Positions 14,831-26,939 are shown, numbered from the stretch's first letter. The stretch is 64,000 nucleotides of DNA from Buchnera aphidicola (Takecallis arundicolens) (GCF_964058945.1 NZ_OZ060369.1:1-64000), one strand, 5' to 3'. Notes: generated by a model not told the origin, from the sequence alone. A program made the numbers and translations.

Positions 14831-16195
14831 ATGACTATTGATACTATAGTGGCTCAATCTACTCCGTATGGACGTTCTGGAGTAGGTATTTTAAGAATTT
14901 CTGGTTTTAAAACTAGTGATGTTTCAGAAAAAATATTAGGTTTATTACCTCCAGCACGACAGGCATATTATGCAACATTTTTAGATAATTATGGAGTTGC
15001 TATTGATGAGGGTATTGCAATATGGTTTCCTAAACCAAATTCATTTACTGGAGAAGATGTTTTAGAATTACATGCACATGGTAATCCAATAATTTTAGAT
15101 TTATTAATGAAATCTATTTTACTTGTGAAAAACGTTCGTATTGCCCGTCCTGGTGAGTTTTCTGAACGTGCTTTTTTAAATGGTAAAATTGATTTAATAC
15201 AAGCTGAATCAATTATTAAATTAATTAATGCTACAACTGAATCTCAAGTAAAATTTGCATTGAAATCTTTACAAGGTAGATTTTCAGAACAAATAGATTA
15301 TTTAATTAATAGTATTATTGATATACGGATGTTACTTGAGGCGGTATTAAATTTTCCAGAAGAGGATTGTGATATATACGATACACAAATAGAAAAAAAA
15401 TTAAAAAAAATTTTAATTAATATAAAAAATGTTTATAAAAATGCTAAGTTAGGTCATATAGAACGCGATGCGATCAAGATTGTTATTTCTGGTCAAACAA
15501 ATGCAGGTAAATCAACTATTTTCAATCTTTTATCATGTAAAAATTCTGCAATAATAACAAATATTGCAGGAACGACGCGTGATGTTTTATGTGAAAATAT
15601 TCAAATCAAAGGTGTGCAAATTCAACTAATTGATACTGCTGGTTTTCGTAAAACAGATAATATTATAGAAAAAATTGGTATTAGTAAAGCTTGGGAACAG
15701 GTTGCATTATCTGATCATATTTTTTTTGTTCTTGATGATACAAATAATATTTTTTATCAAAAACAAAAGATAACATCATTTATTAAAAAAATAAAATATA
15801 AAAATCAGGTGACAATTATTATTAATAAATGCGATCTTTCTCATAGAAAAGTTGGAATTAGAAAATATTTTAGTGGACGTACATATATTATGATTTCTGC
15901 AAAATACCTATCGGGTATTAAAATATTAAAGCAGCATTTACAATCTTTAGTACAAAAATTTATGATTAATAATACAGAAACAGTGTTTTTAACACAGCGT
16001 AGACACTTAAATATTTTGAGATCTATTAAAAAACAAGTGATTAATTTAAAAGAGAATTGGTTTGTTTTTAAAAATTTTGAATTATTGGCTGAAGATTTTA
16101 AAATTATACAAAATTTGTTAAATGAAATTACTGGTTCCATAACTTCTAATGATATTTTAAATTCTATTTTTAAGAATTTTTGTATTGGAAAGTAA
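14831..16195 (+). CDS. mnmE: tRNA modification GTPase MnmE (TrmE/ThdF)
   Basis: GTPase partner of MnmG in wobble-uridine modification. It has the tetrahydrofolate-binding N-terminal domain (IVAQSTPYGRSGVGILRISG), a helical domain, and an inserted G domain with P-loop GQTNAGKST at about 221-229, DTAGFR (G3) and NKCD (G4). The C-terminal FCIGK carries the catalytic cysteine. 454 residues, the same as E. coli. Both subunits of the complex being present suggests the modification is kept. Confidence 0.97.
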   Translation: MTIDTIVAQSTPYGRSGVGILRISGFKTSDVSEKILGLLPPARQAYYATFLDNYGVAIDEGIAIWFPKPNSFTGEDVLELHAHGNPIILDLLMKSILLVKNVRIARPGEFSERAFLNGKIDLIQAESIIKLINATTESQVKFALKSLQGRFSEQIDYLINSIIDIRMLLEAVLNFPEEDCDIYDTQIEKKLKKILINIKNVYKNAKLGHIERDAIKIVISGQTNAGKSTIFNLLSCKNSAIITNIAGTTRDVLCENIQIKGVQIQLIDTAGFRKTDNIIEKIGISKAWEQVALSDHIFFVLDDTNNIFYQKQKITSFIKKIKYKNQVTIIINKCDLSHRKVGIRKYFSGRTYIMISAKYLSGIKILKQHLQSLVQKFMINNTETVFLTQRRHLNILRSIKKQVINLKENWFVFKNFELLAEDFKIIQNLLNEITGSITSNDILNSIFKNFCIGK

Positions 16196-16227
16196 AAAAT
16201 TTTATCATTTTTAAAAAATATTAATTT

Positions 16228-16300
16228 TGCCCGAAGGCGGAATTGAACCACCGACACGGGGATTTTCAGTCCCCTGCTCTACCAACTGAGCTATTCGGGC
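16228..16300 (-). tRNA. tRNA-Phe (GAA)
   Basis: Read on the minus strand this is a full cloverleaf: acceptor 5' GCCCGAA paired with TTCGGGC, D-arm with AGCTCAG, anticodon stem GGGGA/TCCCC with loop CTGAAAA giving anticodon GAA, and T-loop TTCAATT. The discriminator is A. The 3' CCA is not encoded. It stands alone between mnmE and groES. Confidence 0.96.
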
Positions 16301-16319
16301 AAAAAAAAGTTACTATTTC

Positions 16320-16349
16320 ATTAAAACATATAATCATAGTTTATGTCAA
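16320..16349 (-). promoter_or_regulatory. sigma70 promoter for tRNA-Phe
   Basis: On the minus strand: -35 TTGACA (16344-16349, perfect), an 18-base spacer and -10 TTTAAT (16320-16325, 5 of 6). Predicted start near 16313, about 13 bases before the mature tRNA. Confidence 0.75.
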
Positions 16350-16438
16350 TAGTTTTTGTAAATTAAAAAATAATATTTATGAAACATGATATTTTAAATA
16401 TAAATATTTTTTTAAAAATGTATGAAAAATATTTTATT

Positions 16439-16468
16439 CTTGAAAATTTTTATATGTATCCTTATAAT
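16439..16468 (+). promoter_or_regulatory. overlapping sigma32-like and sigma70 promoter for groESL
   Basis: CTTGAAA at 16439-16445 matches the sigma32 -35 box; 14 bases later CCTTATAA (16460-16467) partly fits the sigma32 -10 (CCCCATNT). The same bases give a strong sigma70 pair: TTGAAA (16440-16445), 17 bases, TATAAT (16463-16468). The leader to groES is about 95 bases. The sigma32 gene rpoH is in this window. Confidence 0.65.
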
Positions 16469-16570
16469 TAAATACGATATAATAATGGTTTTTTATAAAA
16501 AAATACTAGTTTTCAAAAAATAAAATATTTTTGAAAAGATCTTTAAAATGTGTTTAAGGAGCTTAATTTC

Positions 16571-16864
16571 ATGAAAATTCGTCCATTGCATGATCGGGTG
16601 ATTATTAAAAAGCAAGAGGTTGAATCAAAGTCAGCAGGAGGTATTGTACTAACTGGTTCTGCTGCAGGTAAATCAACTCGCGGTAAAGTGATTGCAGTAG
16701 GTAATGGTCGTATTTTAGAAAATGGAAAAATAAAAGCGCTAGATGTAAAAATAGGTGATATTGTTATTTTTAATGAAGGATATGGTGCAAAAACTGAAAA
16801 GATTGATCATGAAGAAGTATTAATTTTAACTGAAAGTGATATTTTAGCAATCGTTGAAGAGTAA
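16571..16864 (+). CDS. groES: co-chaperonin GroES
   Basis: Seven-subunit lid of the GroEL folding chamber. The 97 residues (same as E. coli) start [16 protein letters not shown] and include the mobile loop region [18 protein letters not shown] 16571 follows AAGGAG at 16556-16561; a frame-matched ATG at 16550 lies before this site and is rejected. Followed by groEL after 52 bases in one operon. Composition is less AT-rich than neighbouring genes. Confidence 0.98.
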   Translation: MKIRPLHDRVIIKKQEVESKSAGGIVLTGSAAGKSTRGKVIAVGNGRILENGKIKALDVKIGDIVIFNEGYGAKTEKIDHEEVLILTESDILAIVEE

Positions 16865-16904
16865 TATATTCTTTATAAAGTAATGATAAATATTTTATAT
16901 ATGA

Positions 16905-18563
<1,659 letters not shown>

Positions 18564-18592
18564 TTTTTTTTGTATATATATTTTTAATACAT

Positions 18593-18636
18593 TAATAATT
18601 ACCCTAAATAACTTCTGTGTTTAGGGGTAATTATTA
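18593..18636 (+). terminator. hairpin after groEL
   Basis: A 16-bp stem with one bulged G: 18593-18608 pairs with 18620-18636 around an 11-base loop, with a CCCTAAA/TTTAGGGG core. No clear T-run follows, so it could be a processing or stability hairpin rather than a classical terminator. Confidence 0.6.
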
Positions 18637-18667
18637 AAATTTTATATATTAATCAAATTGATTATTT

Positions 18668-19243
18668 ATGATTTTATATTTTAGCAATAGTTTTAAATCG
18701 GGATTGAAAGTACTTCTTAATAATGAACCATATTTAATTGAAAGTGTTAATTTTGTTAAACCTGGAAAAGGCCAAGCGTTTTCTCGGGTAAAATTACGCA
18801 ATTTATTGAATAATCAATTATTAGAAAAAACTTTTCGTTCTACTGACAGTTTAGTTCATGCTGATATATTAGATATCAAATATATATATATTTATTACGA
18901 TAATTATTTTTGGAATTTTATGCATCGAAAAAATTTTGATCAGTTATCGTTAGATAAAACAATTATTCAAAATAAGTATAAATGGTTAATAGAACAACAC
19001 GAGTATGTAATTACTTTTTGGAATAAAAATCCAATATTAATTGAGATCAGTAAATTTGTGAACTTGAAAGTTATTGCTGATATTTCGGGTAAACAATTAA
19101 ATTCTGTAATGATTAATAAAAAGTGTAAGCTATATAAATTACAAACTGGATTAATCATACAATTACCATTCTTTATTCAAATAGGAGATATTGTTAAAAT
19201 TAATACTAGAACTCAAGAATATCATTCTAGAATTAATGGATAA
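18668..19243 (+). CDS. efp: translation elongation factor P
   Basis: EF-P rescues ribosomes stalled at proline runs. Three beta-barrel domains in 191 residues. The N-terminal domain keeps VKPGKGQAFSRVKLRNLL, with the modifiable lysine at position 34, the site of beta-lysylation in E. coli; the modifying enzymes are not in this window. The C-terminal signature is LPFFIQIGDIVKINTRTQEYHSR. The stop lies six bases from the convergent dnaC stop. No strong promoter of its own is visible; it may be read from groEL or a weak start. Confidence 0.95.
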   Translation: MILYFSNSFKSGLKVLLNNEPYLIESVNFVKPGKGQAFSRVKLRNLLNNQLLEKTFRSTDSLVHADILDIKYIYIYYDNYFWNFMHRKNFDQLSLDKTIIQNKYKWLIEQHEYVITFWNKNPILIEISKFVNLKVIADISGKQLNSVMINKKCKLYKLQTGLIIQLPFFIQIGDIVKINTRTQEYHSRING

Positions 19244-19249
19244 GGTTTT

Positions 19250-19987
19250 TTAACTAATATTACTAGTTTTATTACGATAACTTTTCCAATTAAAATATAA
19301 CCACAAACTGTTACTAAGTTGCATTCTATCAATAATTCTTTCACCTAATATTTTTTTTATTGTGTAATAATTGCAGTTAGATAGCATACCTATTGGTTTT
19401 TTTGAAGATGCTCTGCGATCTATAATTTGATTAATAACAATTTTTTCATATTTTGATTCTGTTTGTATTCCGATTTCATCTAATATTAATAAATCTAAAT
19501 TACTTAAGTAATATATAAATTTTTCTTCAGTCATTTTTGTATTATTATTTTTAAATGTTGCTTTAATAGTTGACATTAAATTTGCAATTGTAATAATGAG
19601 TATTTTTTTTCCTTTTAAAATTAAATAATTACTAATTGCTGTGGCTAAATGATTTTTTCCGGTTCCAGGTCGACCTAAAAATACAAAATTAGCGTTATTT
19701 TGATCAAAGTTTTTTGCATATTTTTTTGTTAAGTGTATTGCTTTTTTATGTCCTTCGTGTTCTATTTTATAGTTTTGAAATGAACAATTTATATATAATT
19801 CTCGAATTCCTGATTTTAAAAATGCATTTCTTATTTTATATTTTTCATTTTTTTTGATAATTTTTTTAGAAAATATTTTTCCTTCTTTTTGATTCCAATG
19901 TAGTAGGTCTTTTTGATTTGTAAATTTTGGTGTGATGTGACTTGGAATAATATTTTTTAATTTTTTTAAAAAATCTGTATTATTCAT
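19250..19987 (-). CDS. dnaC: DNA replication helicase loader DnaC
   Basis: AAA+ ATPase that loads DnaB helicase onto single-stranded DNA. The 245 residues match E. coli DnaC in length. Walker A GRPGTGKN lies at 105-112, followed by HLATAIS and the strand ILIITIANLMSTIKATF; Walker B is LDLLILDEIG. The DnaC-type C-terminus with GERIIDRMQ is present. The N-terminal DnaB-binding part is Lys-rich and divergent. The gene is kept although dnaA is missing from its usual place. Confidence 0.93.
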   Translation of the reverse strand: MNNTDFLKKLKNIIPSHITPKFTNQKDLLHWNQKEGKIFSKKIIKKNEKYKIRNAFLKSGIRELYINCSFQNYKIEHEGHKKAIHLTKKYAKNFDQNNANFVFLGRPGTGKNHLATAISNYLILKGKKILIITIANLMSTIKATFKNNNTKMTEEKFIYYLSNLDLLILDEIGIQTESKYEKIVINQIIDRRASSKKPIGMLSNCNYYTIKKILGERIIDRMQLSNSLWLYFNWKSYRNKTSNIS

Positions 19988-20037
19988 AAAAAATTACCTT
20001 AACTGATTTAATGCATTATAAATATAATAATAAAATT

Positions 20038-20610
20038 TTATTTTTCATTATTTTTATACAAAGTGTATAACTTGTAATTAATGTCATTAGTATATTTGTT
20101 TTTATGTAATATCCAACTTTTAGGATATTGAATTTTTTTATCTTTTCTAGTTTCTATATATATATATCCCGATTTTTTAATAAGTTTATTATTTTCAATT
20201 AAAAAAATTGCTTCTTGTAAAATATTATTATTATAAGGTGGATCTAAAAAAATAATATCGTATTTATATGATTGTTTTTTTAACCATAATAATGTATTTG
20301 TATGAATAATGTTAATATTTTTAATATTTAATTTGTTAATATTGTATTTTAAATTATCAAATATTTTTTTATCTTTTTCTAATGCTGTTACGTATTTAGC
20401 AGATCGTGATATTGATTCAATACTTAATGATCCGCTTCCAGAAAAACAATCTAAACATTCTGCATTATATATTTTTTTTCTTAACCAATTAAAAAGTGTT
20501 TCTCTAATTTTATTTAGTGTTGGTCTTAACAAATTTACTGAAATAGTACGTATCATTCGTCCTTTAAGTATTCCTGAAATAATTCGAATGTTTTTAAAAT
20601 ATTGGTTCAT
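20038..20610 (-). CDS. rsmD: 16S rRNA (guanine(966)-N(2))-methyltransferase RsmD
   Basis: SAM-dependent methyltransferase making m2G966 in 16S rRNA. Seen: the N-terminal IRIISGILKGRMI, the RPTLNKIRETLFNWL segment, the SAM motif LDCFSGSGSLSIES and the catalytic DPPY in DIIFLDPPYNN. 190 residues, near the usual size. It is divergent from ftsY, as in E. coli where rsmD and ftsY are neighbours. Confidence 0.93.
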   Translation of the reverse strand: MNQYFKNIRIISGILKGRMIRTISVNLLRPTLNKIRETLFNWLRKKIYNAECLDCFSGSGSLSIESISRSAKYVTALEKDKKIFDNLKYNINKLNIKNINIIHTNTLLWLKKQSYKYDIIFLDPPYNNNILQEAIFLIENNKLIKKSGYIYIETRKDKKIQYPKSWILHKNKYTNDINYKLYTLYKNNEK

Positions 20611-20705
20611 ATATAGTGTATACAGAATTAATTTTATATTTATTATATATGATTTTAATATTGTATTGAATATATTATTTTCTTTTTATGGTTTAGGTAT
20701 ATTTT

Positions 20706-21728
20706 ATGTTAAGTAAAAGACATGCATTTTCCTGGTTAAATTTTTTTAAAAAAAAATCGTTAAATAACGATATTAAAAAATTAAATAAAACAAATGATAA
20801 TAATAATTTTACATTCAATAATGTGTTACAAAATATTAATGATGCAAAAAATAATTTTTCTTTTAAAATTAGGAAATTTTTTTTAAAAAATACTTTAAAT
20901 GATGTTTTTTTTGAAAAATTAGAAGAAAAATTATTACAATATGATTTTGGAGTATCTGTTTCAAAACAAGTTGTAAGTAATATATTTAAAAAATATCAGA
21001 ATAATGTATTAAAAAATGAATCAGATATATATTTAGAATTAAAAAATAGTCTTTATGCAATTTTAAATTTATGTCATACATATAATAGGATACCTGATAA
21101 AGATGTTAAAAATAATCCGTATATTATATTATTAATAGGTGTAAATGGTGTTGGAAAAACAACTACAGCAGCAAAATTAGCATATTTTTATAAAAATTTA
21201 GGAAAATCTGTTGCTTTATCTGCAAGTGATACCTTTCGAGCAGCTGCTATTGAACAGATTAAGTTTTGGGGTAATAAAATTTCTATTCCTGTATTTTTTA
21301 AACAGTATGGTACTGATCCTTCTTCTGTGATTTTTGATTCAATTGAATTAGCTTGTTTGAATAAGATTGATATTTTAATTATTGATACAGCAGGTAGATT
21401 ACATAATAAAATTAATCTAATAAATGAATTACAAAAAAATATTCGGGTTATAAAAAAAAAAATATTTTCTGATCCACATGAAATTTTATTAGTTTTAGAT
21501 GGATGTAACGGTCAGAATTCTCATACGCAAACAAAAACTTTTTTAAAAAAAATACAAACAATTACAGGAATTATATTAACAAAATTAGATGGTACTGCTA
21601 AAGGTGGAATTGTATTTTCAATAGCAGAAGAATTTTCACTTCCAATTAAATATTTTACAAATGGTGAGCAATTACCAGATTTTTATAAATTTAATCCTAA
21701 AAAATTTATTGATAGCATGTTTTTATAG
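20706..21728 (+). CDS. ftsY: signal recognition particle receptor FtsY
   Basis: SRP receptor GTPase that brings translating ribosomes to the membrane. The NG domain is intact: P-loop GVNGVGKT at 145-152, DTFRAAA, DTAGRLH and TKLDGTAKGG. At 340 residues it is much shorter than E. coli FtsY (497), having lost most of the acidic A domain; the remaining N-terminus is Asn/Lys-rich. In E. coli ftsE and ftsX follow; here a hairpin and then rpoH come next. Confidence 0.95.
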   Translation: MLSKRHAFSWLNFFKKKSLNNDIKKLNKTNDNNNFTFNNVLQNINDAKNNFSFKIRKFFLKNTLNDVFFEKLEEKLLQYDFGVSVSKQVVSNIFKKYQNNVLKNESDIYLELKNSLYAILNLCHTYNRIPDKDVKNNPYIILLIGVNGVGKTTTAAKLAYFYKNLGKSVALSASDTFRAAAIEQIKFWGNKISIPVFFKQYGTDPSSVIFDSIELACLNKIDILIIDTAGRLHNKINLINELQKNIRVIKKKIFSDPHEILLVLDGCNGQNSHTQTKTFLKKIQTITGIILTKLDGTAKGGIVFSIAEEFSLPIKYFTNGEQLPDFYKFNPKKFIDSMFL

Positions 21729-21763
21729 TTTTTTATTCTGTATTTTAAATATTTTTCAAGAGG

Positions 21764-21785
21764 TATTCATATGTGAATATGAATA
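21764..21785 (+). terminator. hairpin terminator after ftsY
   Basis: Perfect 9-bp stem, 21764-21772 with 21777-21785, closed by a GTGA tetraloop (GNRA type) and followed by a T-rich tail. It lies 35 bases after the ftsY stop. Confidence 0.6.
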
Positions 21786-21899
21786 GTTTATTTTATATAT
21801 TTTATTACTTATTATATTTGCACATCTTGCTGTACGATAGGTGAAAGTTTTTACTAATTGTTGTTGATACAATCCTTGATTGAAATAGGAATTAGTATA

Positions 21900-22751
21900 A
21901 TGTATGACGCGAAATGTTTAAATAAACTTTCTTTAAAGGATTTACCTTCATATATCTATATAGTAAATTCATGGAAGGTATTATCTTTTGAAGAAGAACG
22001 TTTTTTAACAGAACGTATATATTATCATTCAGACATATCAGCTGCAAAAACTATTATTTTATCTAATCTACGATTTGTAGTACATATTTCAAGAAATTAT
22101 TTAGGTTATGGACTTTCACAATCTGATCTTATTCAAGAAGGGAATATTGGTTTAATGAAAGCAGTTCGTCGATTTAATCCAAATATTAATGTTCGTGTTA
22201 TATCTTTTGCTGTACATTGGATTAAATCTGAAATTCATGAATATATATTAAAAAATTGGCGAATTGTAAAAGTTGCTACAACAAAAGTACAAAGAAAAAT
22301 ATTTTTTAATCTAAGAAAAATTAAGACAAGGTTAGGATTATCTACTGGATGTGAAGTTAAAATTGTTGCAAAAGAATTAGGTGTTACATATCAAGAAATT
22401 CAAGATATGGAATATCGGATGTTAATTCAAGATATAACATTACATGCATCTGAAAAAAATAAGGAAAATATACAAAAAAGGAATATAGTACCATATTTAC
22501 AGGATTATACATCTAATTTTTCTATGCAATTAGAACGGTATAATTGGGATATACATACAACGAATAGATTAAATTATGCAATATTAAAATTGAATGAACG
22601 TGGTCGGTACATTATATATTCTCGATGGCTTAATAAAAGGAATAGAACTACATTGTATGAAATATCCAGTAAATATGATATTTCTGCAGAGCGAGTGCGT
22701 CAGTTAGAATATCATGCGGTAGAAATGTTAAAAGTAACTTCAGAGTCATAA
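21900..22751 (+). CDS. rpoH: RNA polymerase heat-shock sigma factor sigma32
   Basis: Sigma32 directs polymerase to heat-shock promoters. The 283-residue protein has region 2 ([34 protein letters not shown], the VRVISFAVHWIKSEIHEYILKNW region) and region 4 with SAERVRQLE. The RpoH box between regions 2 and 3 (around KVQRKIFFNLRK) is kept. ATG 21900 follows AGGA at 21887-21890; an upstream in-frame start adds 14 residues without homology. The only other sigma gene here is rpoD. A likely target is the groESL promoter at 16439. Confidence 0.95.
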   Translation: MYDAKCLNKLSLKDLPSYIYIVNSWKVLSFEEERFLTERIYYHSDISAAKTIILSNLRFVVHISRNYLGYGLSQSDLIQEGNIGLMKAVRRFNPNINVRVISFAVHWIKSEIHEYILKNWRIVKVATTKVQRKIFFNLRKIKTRLGLSTGCEVKIVAKELGVTYQEIQDMEYRMLIQDITLHASEKNKENIQKRNIVPYLQDYTSNFSMQLERYNWDIHTTNRLNYAILKLNERGRYIIYSRWLNKRNRTTLYEISSKYDISAERVRQLEYHAVEMLKVTSES

Positions 22752-22966
22752 CAATATTAATAGATATCATATATATACACAAATTTTGTATTATTAATAT
22801 AATATGATATTTTTTATAAGTATTGTTATTTACAATTATTTTTTAAAAATGTAGCATATATTATGTTTATTAAATTGATTATGGTGCAATTAATATTAAT
22901 ATGATATAATAAATTATTAGGGAAATTTATAATAATATTTATTAAAAAATTCATAGGATAGTATTT

Positions 22967-25240
22967 ATGACCATTATGAATCATATTTTAGGATTTCCCA
23001 GAATAGGATCTAAGCGGGAATTAAAACAAGCACAGGAAAATTATTGGTTGAATAAAATTTCACAACGTCAGCTTCTTGATGTAGGTTCTAAACTTCGATT
23101 AAGACATTGGAAACAGCAACAGGAATTAGGTATTGATTTACTTCCTGTTGGTGATTTTTCTTGGTATGACCATGTTTTAACAACAAGCATGTTATTAGGT
23201 AATATTCCAAAGAGGCATCAAAATAAAGATGGTATAGTTGATTTAGATACATTATTTTATATTGCTAGAGGTACAGCGCCAAATAAAAAACCAGTTTTAG
23301 CATCTGAAATGACGAAATGGTTTAATACAAATTATCATTACATTGTTCCGGAATTTACTCAGAATCAACAATTTAGTTTAATGTGGTGTCAATTATTTCA
23401 CGAAATTGATGAAGCATTAAATAACGGATATAAAGTTAAACCGGTTATTTTAGGTCCAATAACATATTTATGGTTAGGAAAAATTAAAGGTAATATTTTT
23501 AATCGATTGGATTTATTACGTAATTTATTACAAGTATATCAGGAAATATTATTCAAGCTTAAACAAAAAGGTATTGAATGGGTACAAATTGATGAGCCTA
23601 TTTTAACATTAGAATTACCTAATGAATGGTTACAAGCTTTTCAATTAGCTTATACATCTTTATCTGGTAATTGTAATTTATTATTAACTACATATTTTGG
23701 TAGTATAGAGCATAATTTAAACACAATTATTAAATTACCTGTTCAAGGTTTACATGTTGATTTAGTACATGGAAAATATCATGTTTTAGAATTTAATAAT
23801 TTGATACCAGATCATTGGATATTATCATTGGGTATTATTAATGGTCGTAACGTTTGGAAAGCAGATTTAAAATATTGGTTTAATTCTATTAATCCGATTT
23901 TAAAAGTTCGGAAAGATGTTTGGATTAGTGCTTCTTGTTCTTTTTTACATTGCCCTGTTGATTTAAAATATGAACAAAATATCAGTATTGAGATAAAAAA
24001 CTGGTTTGCTTTTTCTGTTCAGAAATGTTATGAAATAAATTTATTAACTCAATCACTTAAATTAAATGATTCGACTATATTAGAAGAATGGAGCAATTTA
24101 TTATATACGCATAATTATTCTAATCACGTGAATAATATATCTGTACAAAAATCAATTAATCAAATTAAAGATACTGATACAATTCGTAATACTCCTTACG
24201 TGATTCGTTCAAAATTGCAAAAGCAAAAATTTAATTTTCCAGTTTTACCTACTACTACAATTGGATCTTTTCCTCAGACGAAAGATATTAGAAAATTACG
24301 TCTTGATTATAAAAATAAAAAGATTAATTTTCAGAATTATAGTACAGAAATTAAAAAACATATTAAGTATGCTATTACAGCACAAGAATCCTTAGAACTT
24401 GATGTTTTAGTACACGGTGAATCAGAAAGAAGTGATATGGTTGAATATTTTGGTGAACATTTACATGGTTTTATATTTACAGATTTTGGATGGGTACAAA
24501 GTTATGGTTCAAGATGTGTAAAACCGCCTATTATTATCGGAGATGTTTATCGTTCTAATAAAATAACAATTGAATGGTTACAGTATGCACAATCATTAAC
24601 TGCTCACCCAGTTAAAGCAATGTTAACTGGTCCTGTGACAATTTTATCTTGGTCTTTTATAAGAGAAGATTTGCCTAAACAAATAATTGCTAATCAAATT
24701 GCATTGGCATTACGTGATGAGGTTGCTGATTTAGAAGGTGTTGGTATACATATTATTCAAATTGATGAACCAGCCTTAAGAGAAGGGTTACCGTTAAAAC
24801 AATCTGAATGGAATCAATATTTATCTTGGGCAACTAAATCATTTAGATTAGCTTCTTCTAAAGTACAAGATATTACACAAATTCATACGCATATGTGTTA
24901 TTGTGAATTTCAGGATATTATGAATGCTGTTGTTGAATTAGACGCTGATGTAATAACTATTGAAACTGCTAGATCTGATATGGAGTTATTAAGATTTTTT
25001 AAAAAATTTCAATATCCAAATGAAATTGGTCCTGGTGTGTATGATATTCATTCACCAAATATTCCAAGTGTTCACGATATTGAAAGTTTGCTGAATGAAG
25101 CAATAAAGTATATTCCAATAGAGCGTTTGTGGGTGAACCCTGATTGTGGTTTAAAAACAAGAAATTGGACAGAAACAAATCTAGCTTTAAAAAATATGGT
25201 TATTGCAACAAAAAATATTCGTCAAAAATATAAAAACTAA
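22967..25240 (+). CDS. metE: cobalamin-independent methionine synthase MetE
   Basis: Transfers the methyl group of 5-methyltetrahydropteroyltri-L-glutamate to homocysteine, giving methionine. 757 residues (E. coli 753), aligned throughout from [14 protein letters not shown]. The C-terminal zinc site is visible: His and Cys of [10 protein letters not shown], Glu in the [16 protein letters not shown] area, and Cys of [15 protein letters not shown] precedes ATG 22967. Together with metF in this window it supplies methionine, an essential amino acid for the insect host. Confidence 0.98.
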   Translation: MTIMNHILGFPRIGSKRELKQAQENYWLNKISQRQLLDVGSKLRLRHWKQQQELGIDLLPVGDFSWYDHVLTTSMLLGNIPKRHQNKDGIVDLDTLFYIARGTAPNKKPVLASEMTKWFNTNYHYIVPEFTQNQQFSLMWCQLFHEIDEALNNGYKVKPVILGPITYLWLGKIKGNIFNRLDLLRNLLQVYQEILFKLKQKGIEWVQIDEPILTLELPNEWLQAFQLAYTSLSGNCNLLLTTYFGSIEHNLNTIIKLPVQGLHVDLVHGKYHVLEFNNLIPDHWILSLGIINGRNVWKADLKYWFNSINPILKVRKDVWISASCSFLHCPVDLKYEQNISIEIKNWFAFSVQKCYEINLLTQSLKLNDSTILEEWSNLLYTHNYSNHVNNISVQKSINQIKDTDTIRNTPYVIRSKLQKQKFNFPVLPTTTIGSFPQTKDIRKLRLDYKNKKINFQNYSTEIKKHIKYAITAQESLELDVLVHGESERSDMVEYFGEHLHGFIFTDFGWVQSYGSRCVKPPIIIGDVYRSNKITIEWLQYAQSLTAHPVKAMLTGPVTILSWSFIREDLPKQIIANQIALALRDEVADLEGVGIHIIQIDEPALREGLPLKQSEWNQYLSWATKSFRLASSKVQDITQIHTHMCYCEFQDIMNAVVELDADVITIETARSDMELLRFFKKFQYPNEIGPGVYDIHSPNIPSVHDIESLLNEAIKYIPIERLWVNPDCGLKTRNWTETNLALKNMVIATKNIRQKYKN

Positions 25241-25265
25241 TATTTTTATTGAAATGTTTTTATAA

Positions 25266-25292
25266 AAAAAGGGGCGAGATTTACCCCTTTTT
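25266..25292. terminator. bidirectional terminator between metE and purH
   Basis: Nine-base arms AAAAAGGGG (25266-25274) and CCCCTTTTT (25284-25292) around a 9-base loop. It sits between the convergent stops of metE (+) and purH (-) and has a T-run on either strand, so it can serve both genes. Confidence 0.85.
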
Positions 25293-25325
25293 GTAATAAT
25301 ATTATGAATCATATTAAAATCTATA

Positions 25326-26915
25326 TTAATGTTTGAATATTCTTTGATCAGTAAAAATCATACAAATTTCATGCTCATTTGCAGCTTGTATGACTTCTGC
25401 ATCTCGGATCGATCCACCTGGTTGAATAATACAAGATATATTTTTATTTTTATTTTTACATTCATCAATACTATCCCGGAATGGGAAAAATGCATCAGAA
25501 GCCATAATAATGTTTTTGTCGTTTTTATTTATTATTTTTTTATTTTGAAAATATTTTAAGTTAGCAATTTTAACCGCTTCTAAACGATTTGTTTGTCCTG
25601 CTCCAATACTAATCGTATTAAATTGATTTGTATATATAATTGCATTAGATTTAACAAATTTTGCTATTTTCCAACAGAATATAGCATATTTTTTTTCTAT
25701 TTCTGTAGGTTTTTTAGTACTTACAATACGCCATTTGTTAAAGTTTTCTATTTGATCATTTTTTTCTTGTACTAATAAACTGTGATTAATAGTTTTAAAT
25801 TCGATTTTAGACACGTTTTTTTTATTATAATTACCAAAAATTAATAATTTAATTTTTTTATATTTTGTAATAATTTGTATTGCTTCTGTAGTAATTTCAG
25901 GTCCGATAATTAATTCAACAAACTGTTTTTTTATAATGGTAGAGATTATATCTTTATCTATAAGTTTATTAAATCCAATAATTCCTCCGAATGCTGAAAT
26001 AGAATCGCTATTATAGGCATTTATATATGCTGAAATTAGATTTTTTGCACTAGATGCACCACATGGACTTCCATGTTTAATAATAACACATGTTGGATTA
26101 GAAAATTGATTCACACATTCAAATGCTATATGCGCATCATAAATATTGTTATATGATAAAGTTTCACCATTTATTTGTTGCATGGAATGTATATAATCCA
26201 TATCATTTTTTTGATCTTGAATATATAATGCAGATTTTTGATGTGGATTTTCACCATATTTTAAATTTTGTTTTTTAATATACTTAATATAAATTTCTTC
26301 AGGTAAATCATTTTCTTTATTTATTGAAATAGAAATTTTATTTTTTAAATATTTAACAATTGATAAATCATAGTTTGTAGTATATTCAAAAGCTTTTTTT
26401 GCTAGTTTTAATCGTGTTTTTATACTAATATAACCTGTATTACGTATTTCATTTAAAAAATATTTATAATCTTCTATGTCTACTATTACAATAGTATGTT
26501 TGTAATTTTTAGCGGCTGCTCGTACCATTGCTGGACCCCCAATATCAATATTGGGTTTTATATCGTTGTTTATATTATATAATGTATTGCATGGATAAAA
26601 GTTTATTATTACTAAATCAATAATAGGAATATTGTATTTTATAGTAGTTGCAATATTTTTTTTATGTTGACCTAAAATTCCTCCAAAAATTTTTGGATGT
26701 AGTGTTTTTATCTGCCCATCTAGAATTTCAGGATATTGAGTTATTGTAGATACATTTTTTGTTATAATTTTATTTTTTTTTAAAAATTGTTCAGTTGAAT
26801 TAGTTGTAAATATTGTAGTGTTTTTTTTAAATAATTCTTGTGCTAACATTAGAATATTGGTTTTGTCATAAACACTAATTAGTGCATTTTTAATTTTTTG
26901 ATTTTTGCAATGCAT
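25326..26915 (-). CDS. purH: bifunctional AICAR formyltransferase / IMP cyclohydrolase PurH
   Basis: Catalyses the last two steps to IMP. The N-terminal cyclohydrolase part has TLHPKIFGGILG and NIDIGGPAMVRAAAKN; the transformylase part has the catalytic KH pair in IIKHGSPCG, FGGIIGFN, and the C-terminal ASDAFFPFRD and IQPGGSIRD. Counting from ATG 26915 gives 529 residues, the same as E. coli; a TTG 12 bases upstream overlaps the GGA of the binding site and is less likely. No other purine genes are in the window; in Buchnera PurH is thought to recycle AICAR released by histidine synthesis. Confidence 0.96.
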   Translation of the reverse strand: MHCKNQKIKNALISVYDKTNILMLAQELFKKNTTIFTTNSTEQFLKKNKIITKNVSTITQYPEILDGQIKTLHPKIFGGILGQHKKNIATTIKYNIPIIDLVIINFYPCNTLYNINNDIKPNIDIGGPAMVRAAAKNYKHTIVIVDIEDYKYFLNEIRNTGYISIKTRLKLAKKAFEYTTNYDLSIVKYLKNKISISINKENDLPEEIYIKYIKKQNLKYGENPHQKSALYIQDQKNDMDYIHSMQQINGETLSYNNIYDAHIAFECVNQFSNPTCVIIKHGSPCGASSAKNLISAYINAYNSDSISAFGGIIGFNKLIDKDIISTIIKKQFVELIIGPEITTEAIQIITKYKKIKLLIFGNYNKKNVSKIEFKTINHSLLVQEKNDQIENFNKWRIVSTKKPTEIEKKYAIFCWKIAKFVKSNAIIYTNQFNTISIGAGQTNRLEAVKIANLKYFQNKKIINKNDKNIIMASDAFFPFRDSIDECKNKNKNISCIIQPGGSIRDAEVIQAANEHEICMIFTDQRIFKH

Positions 26916-26939
26916 ATTTTTTTCCAAGAATGTACATAT

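Noticed and set aside
15841-16257. 138-codon frame opposite the end of mnmE
   Set aside because: It runs antisense to mnmE and into the tRNA-Phe gene; no protein similarity.
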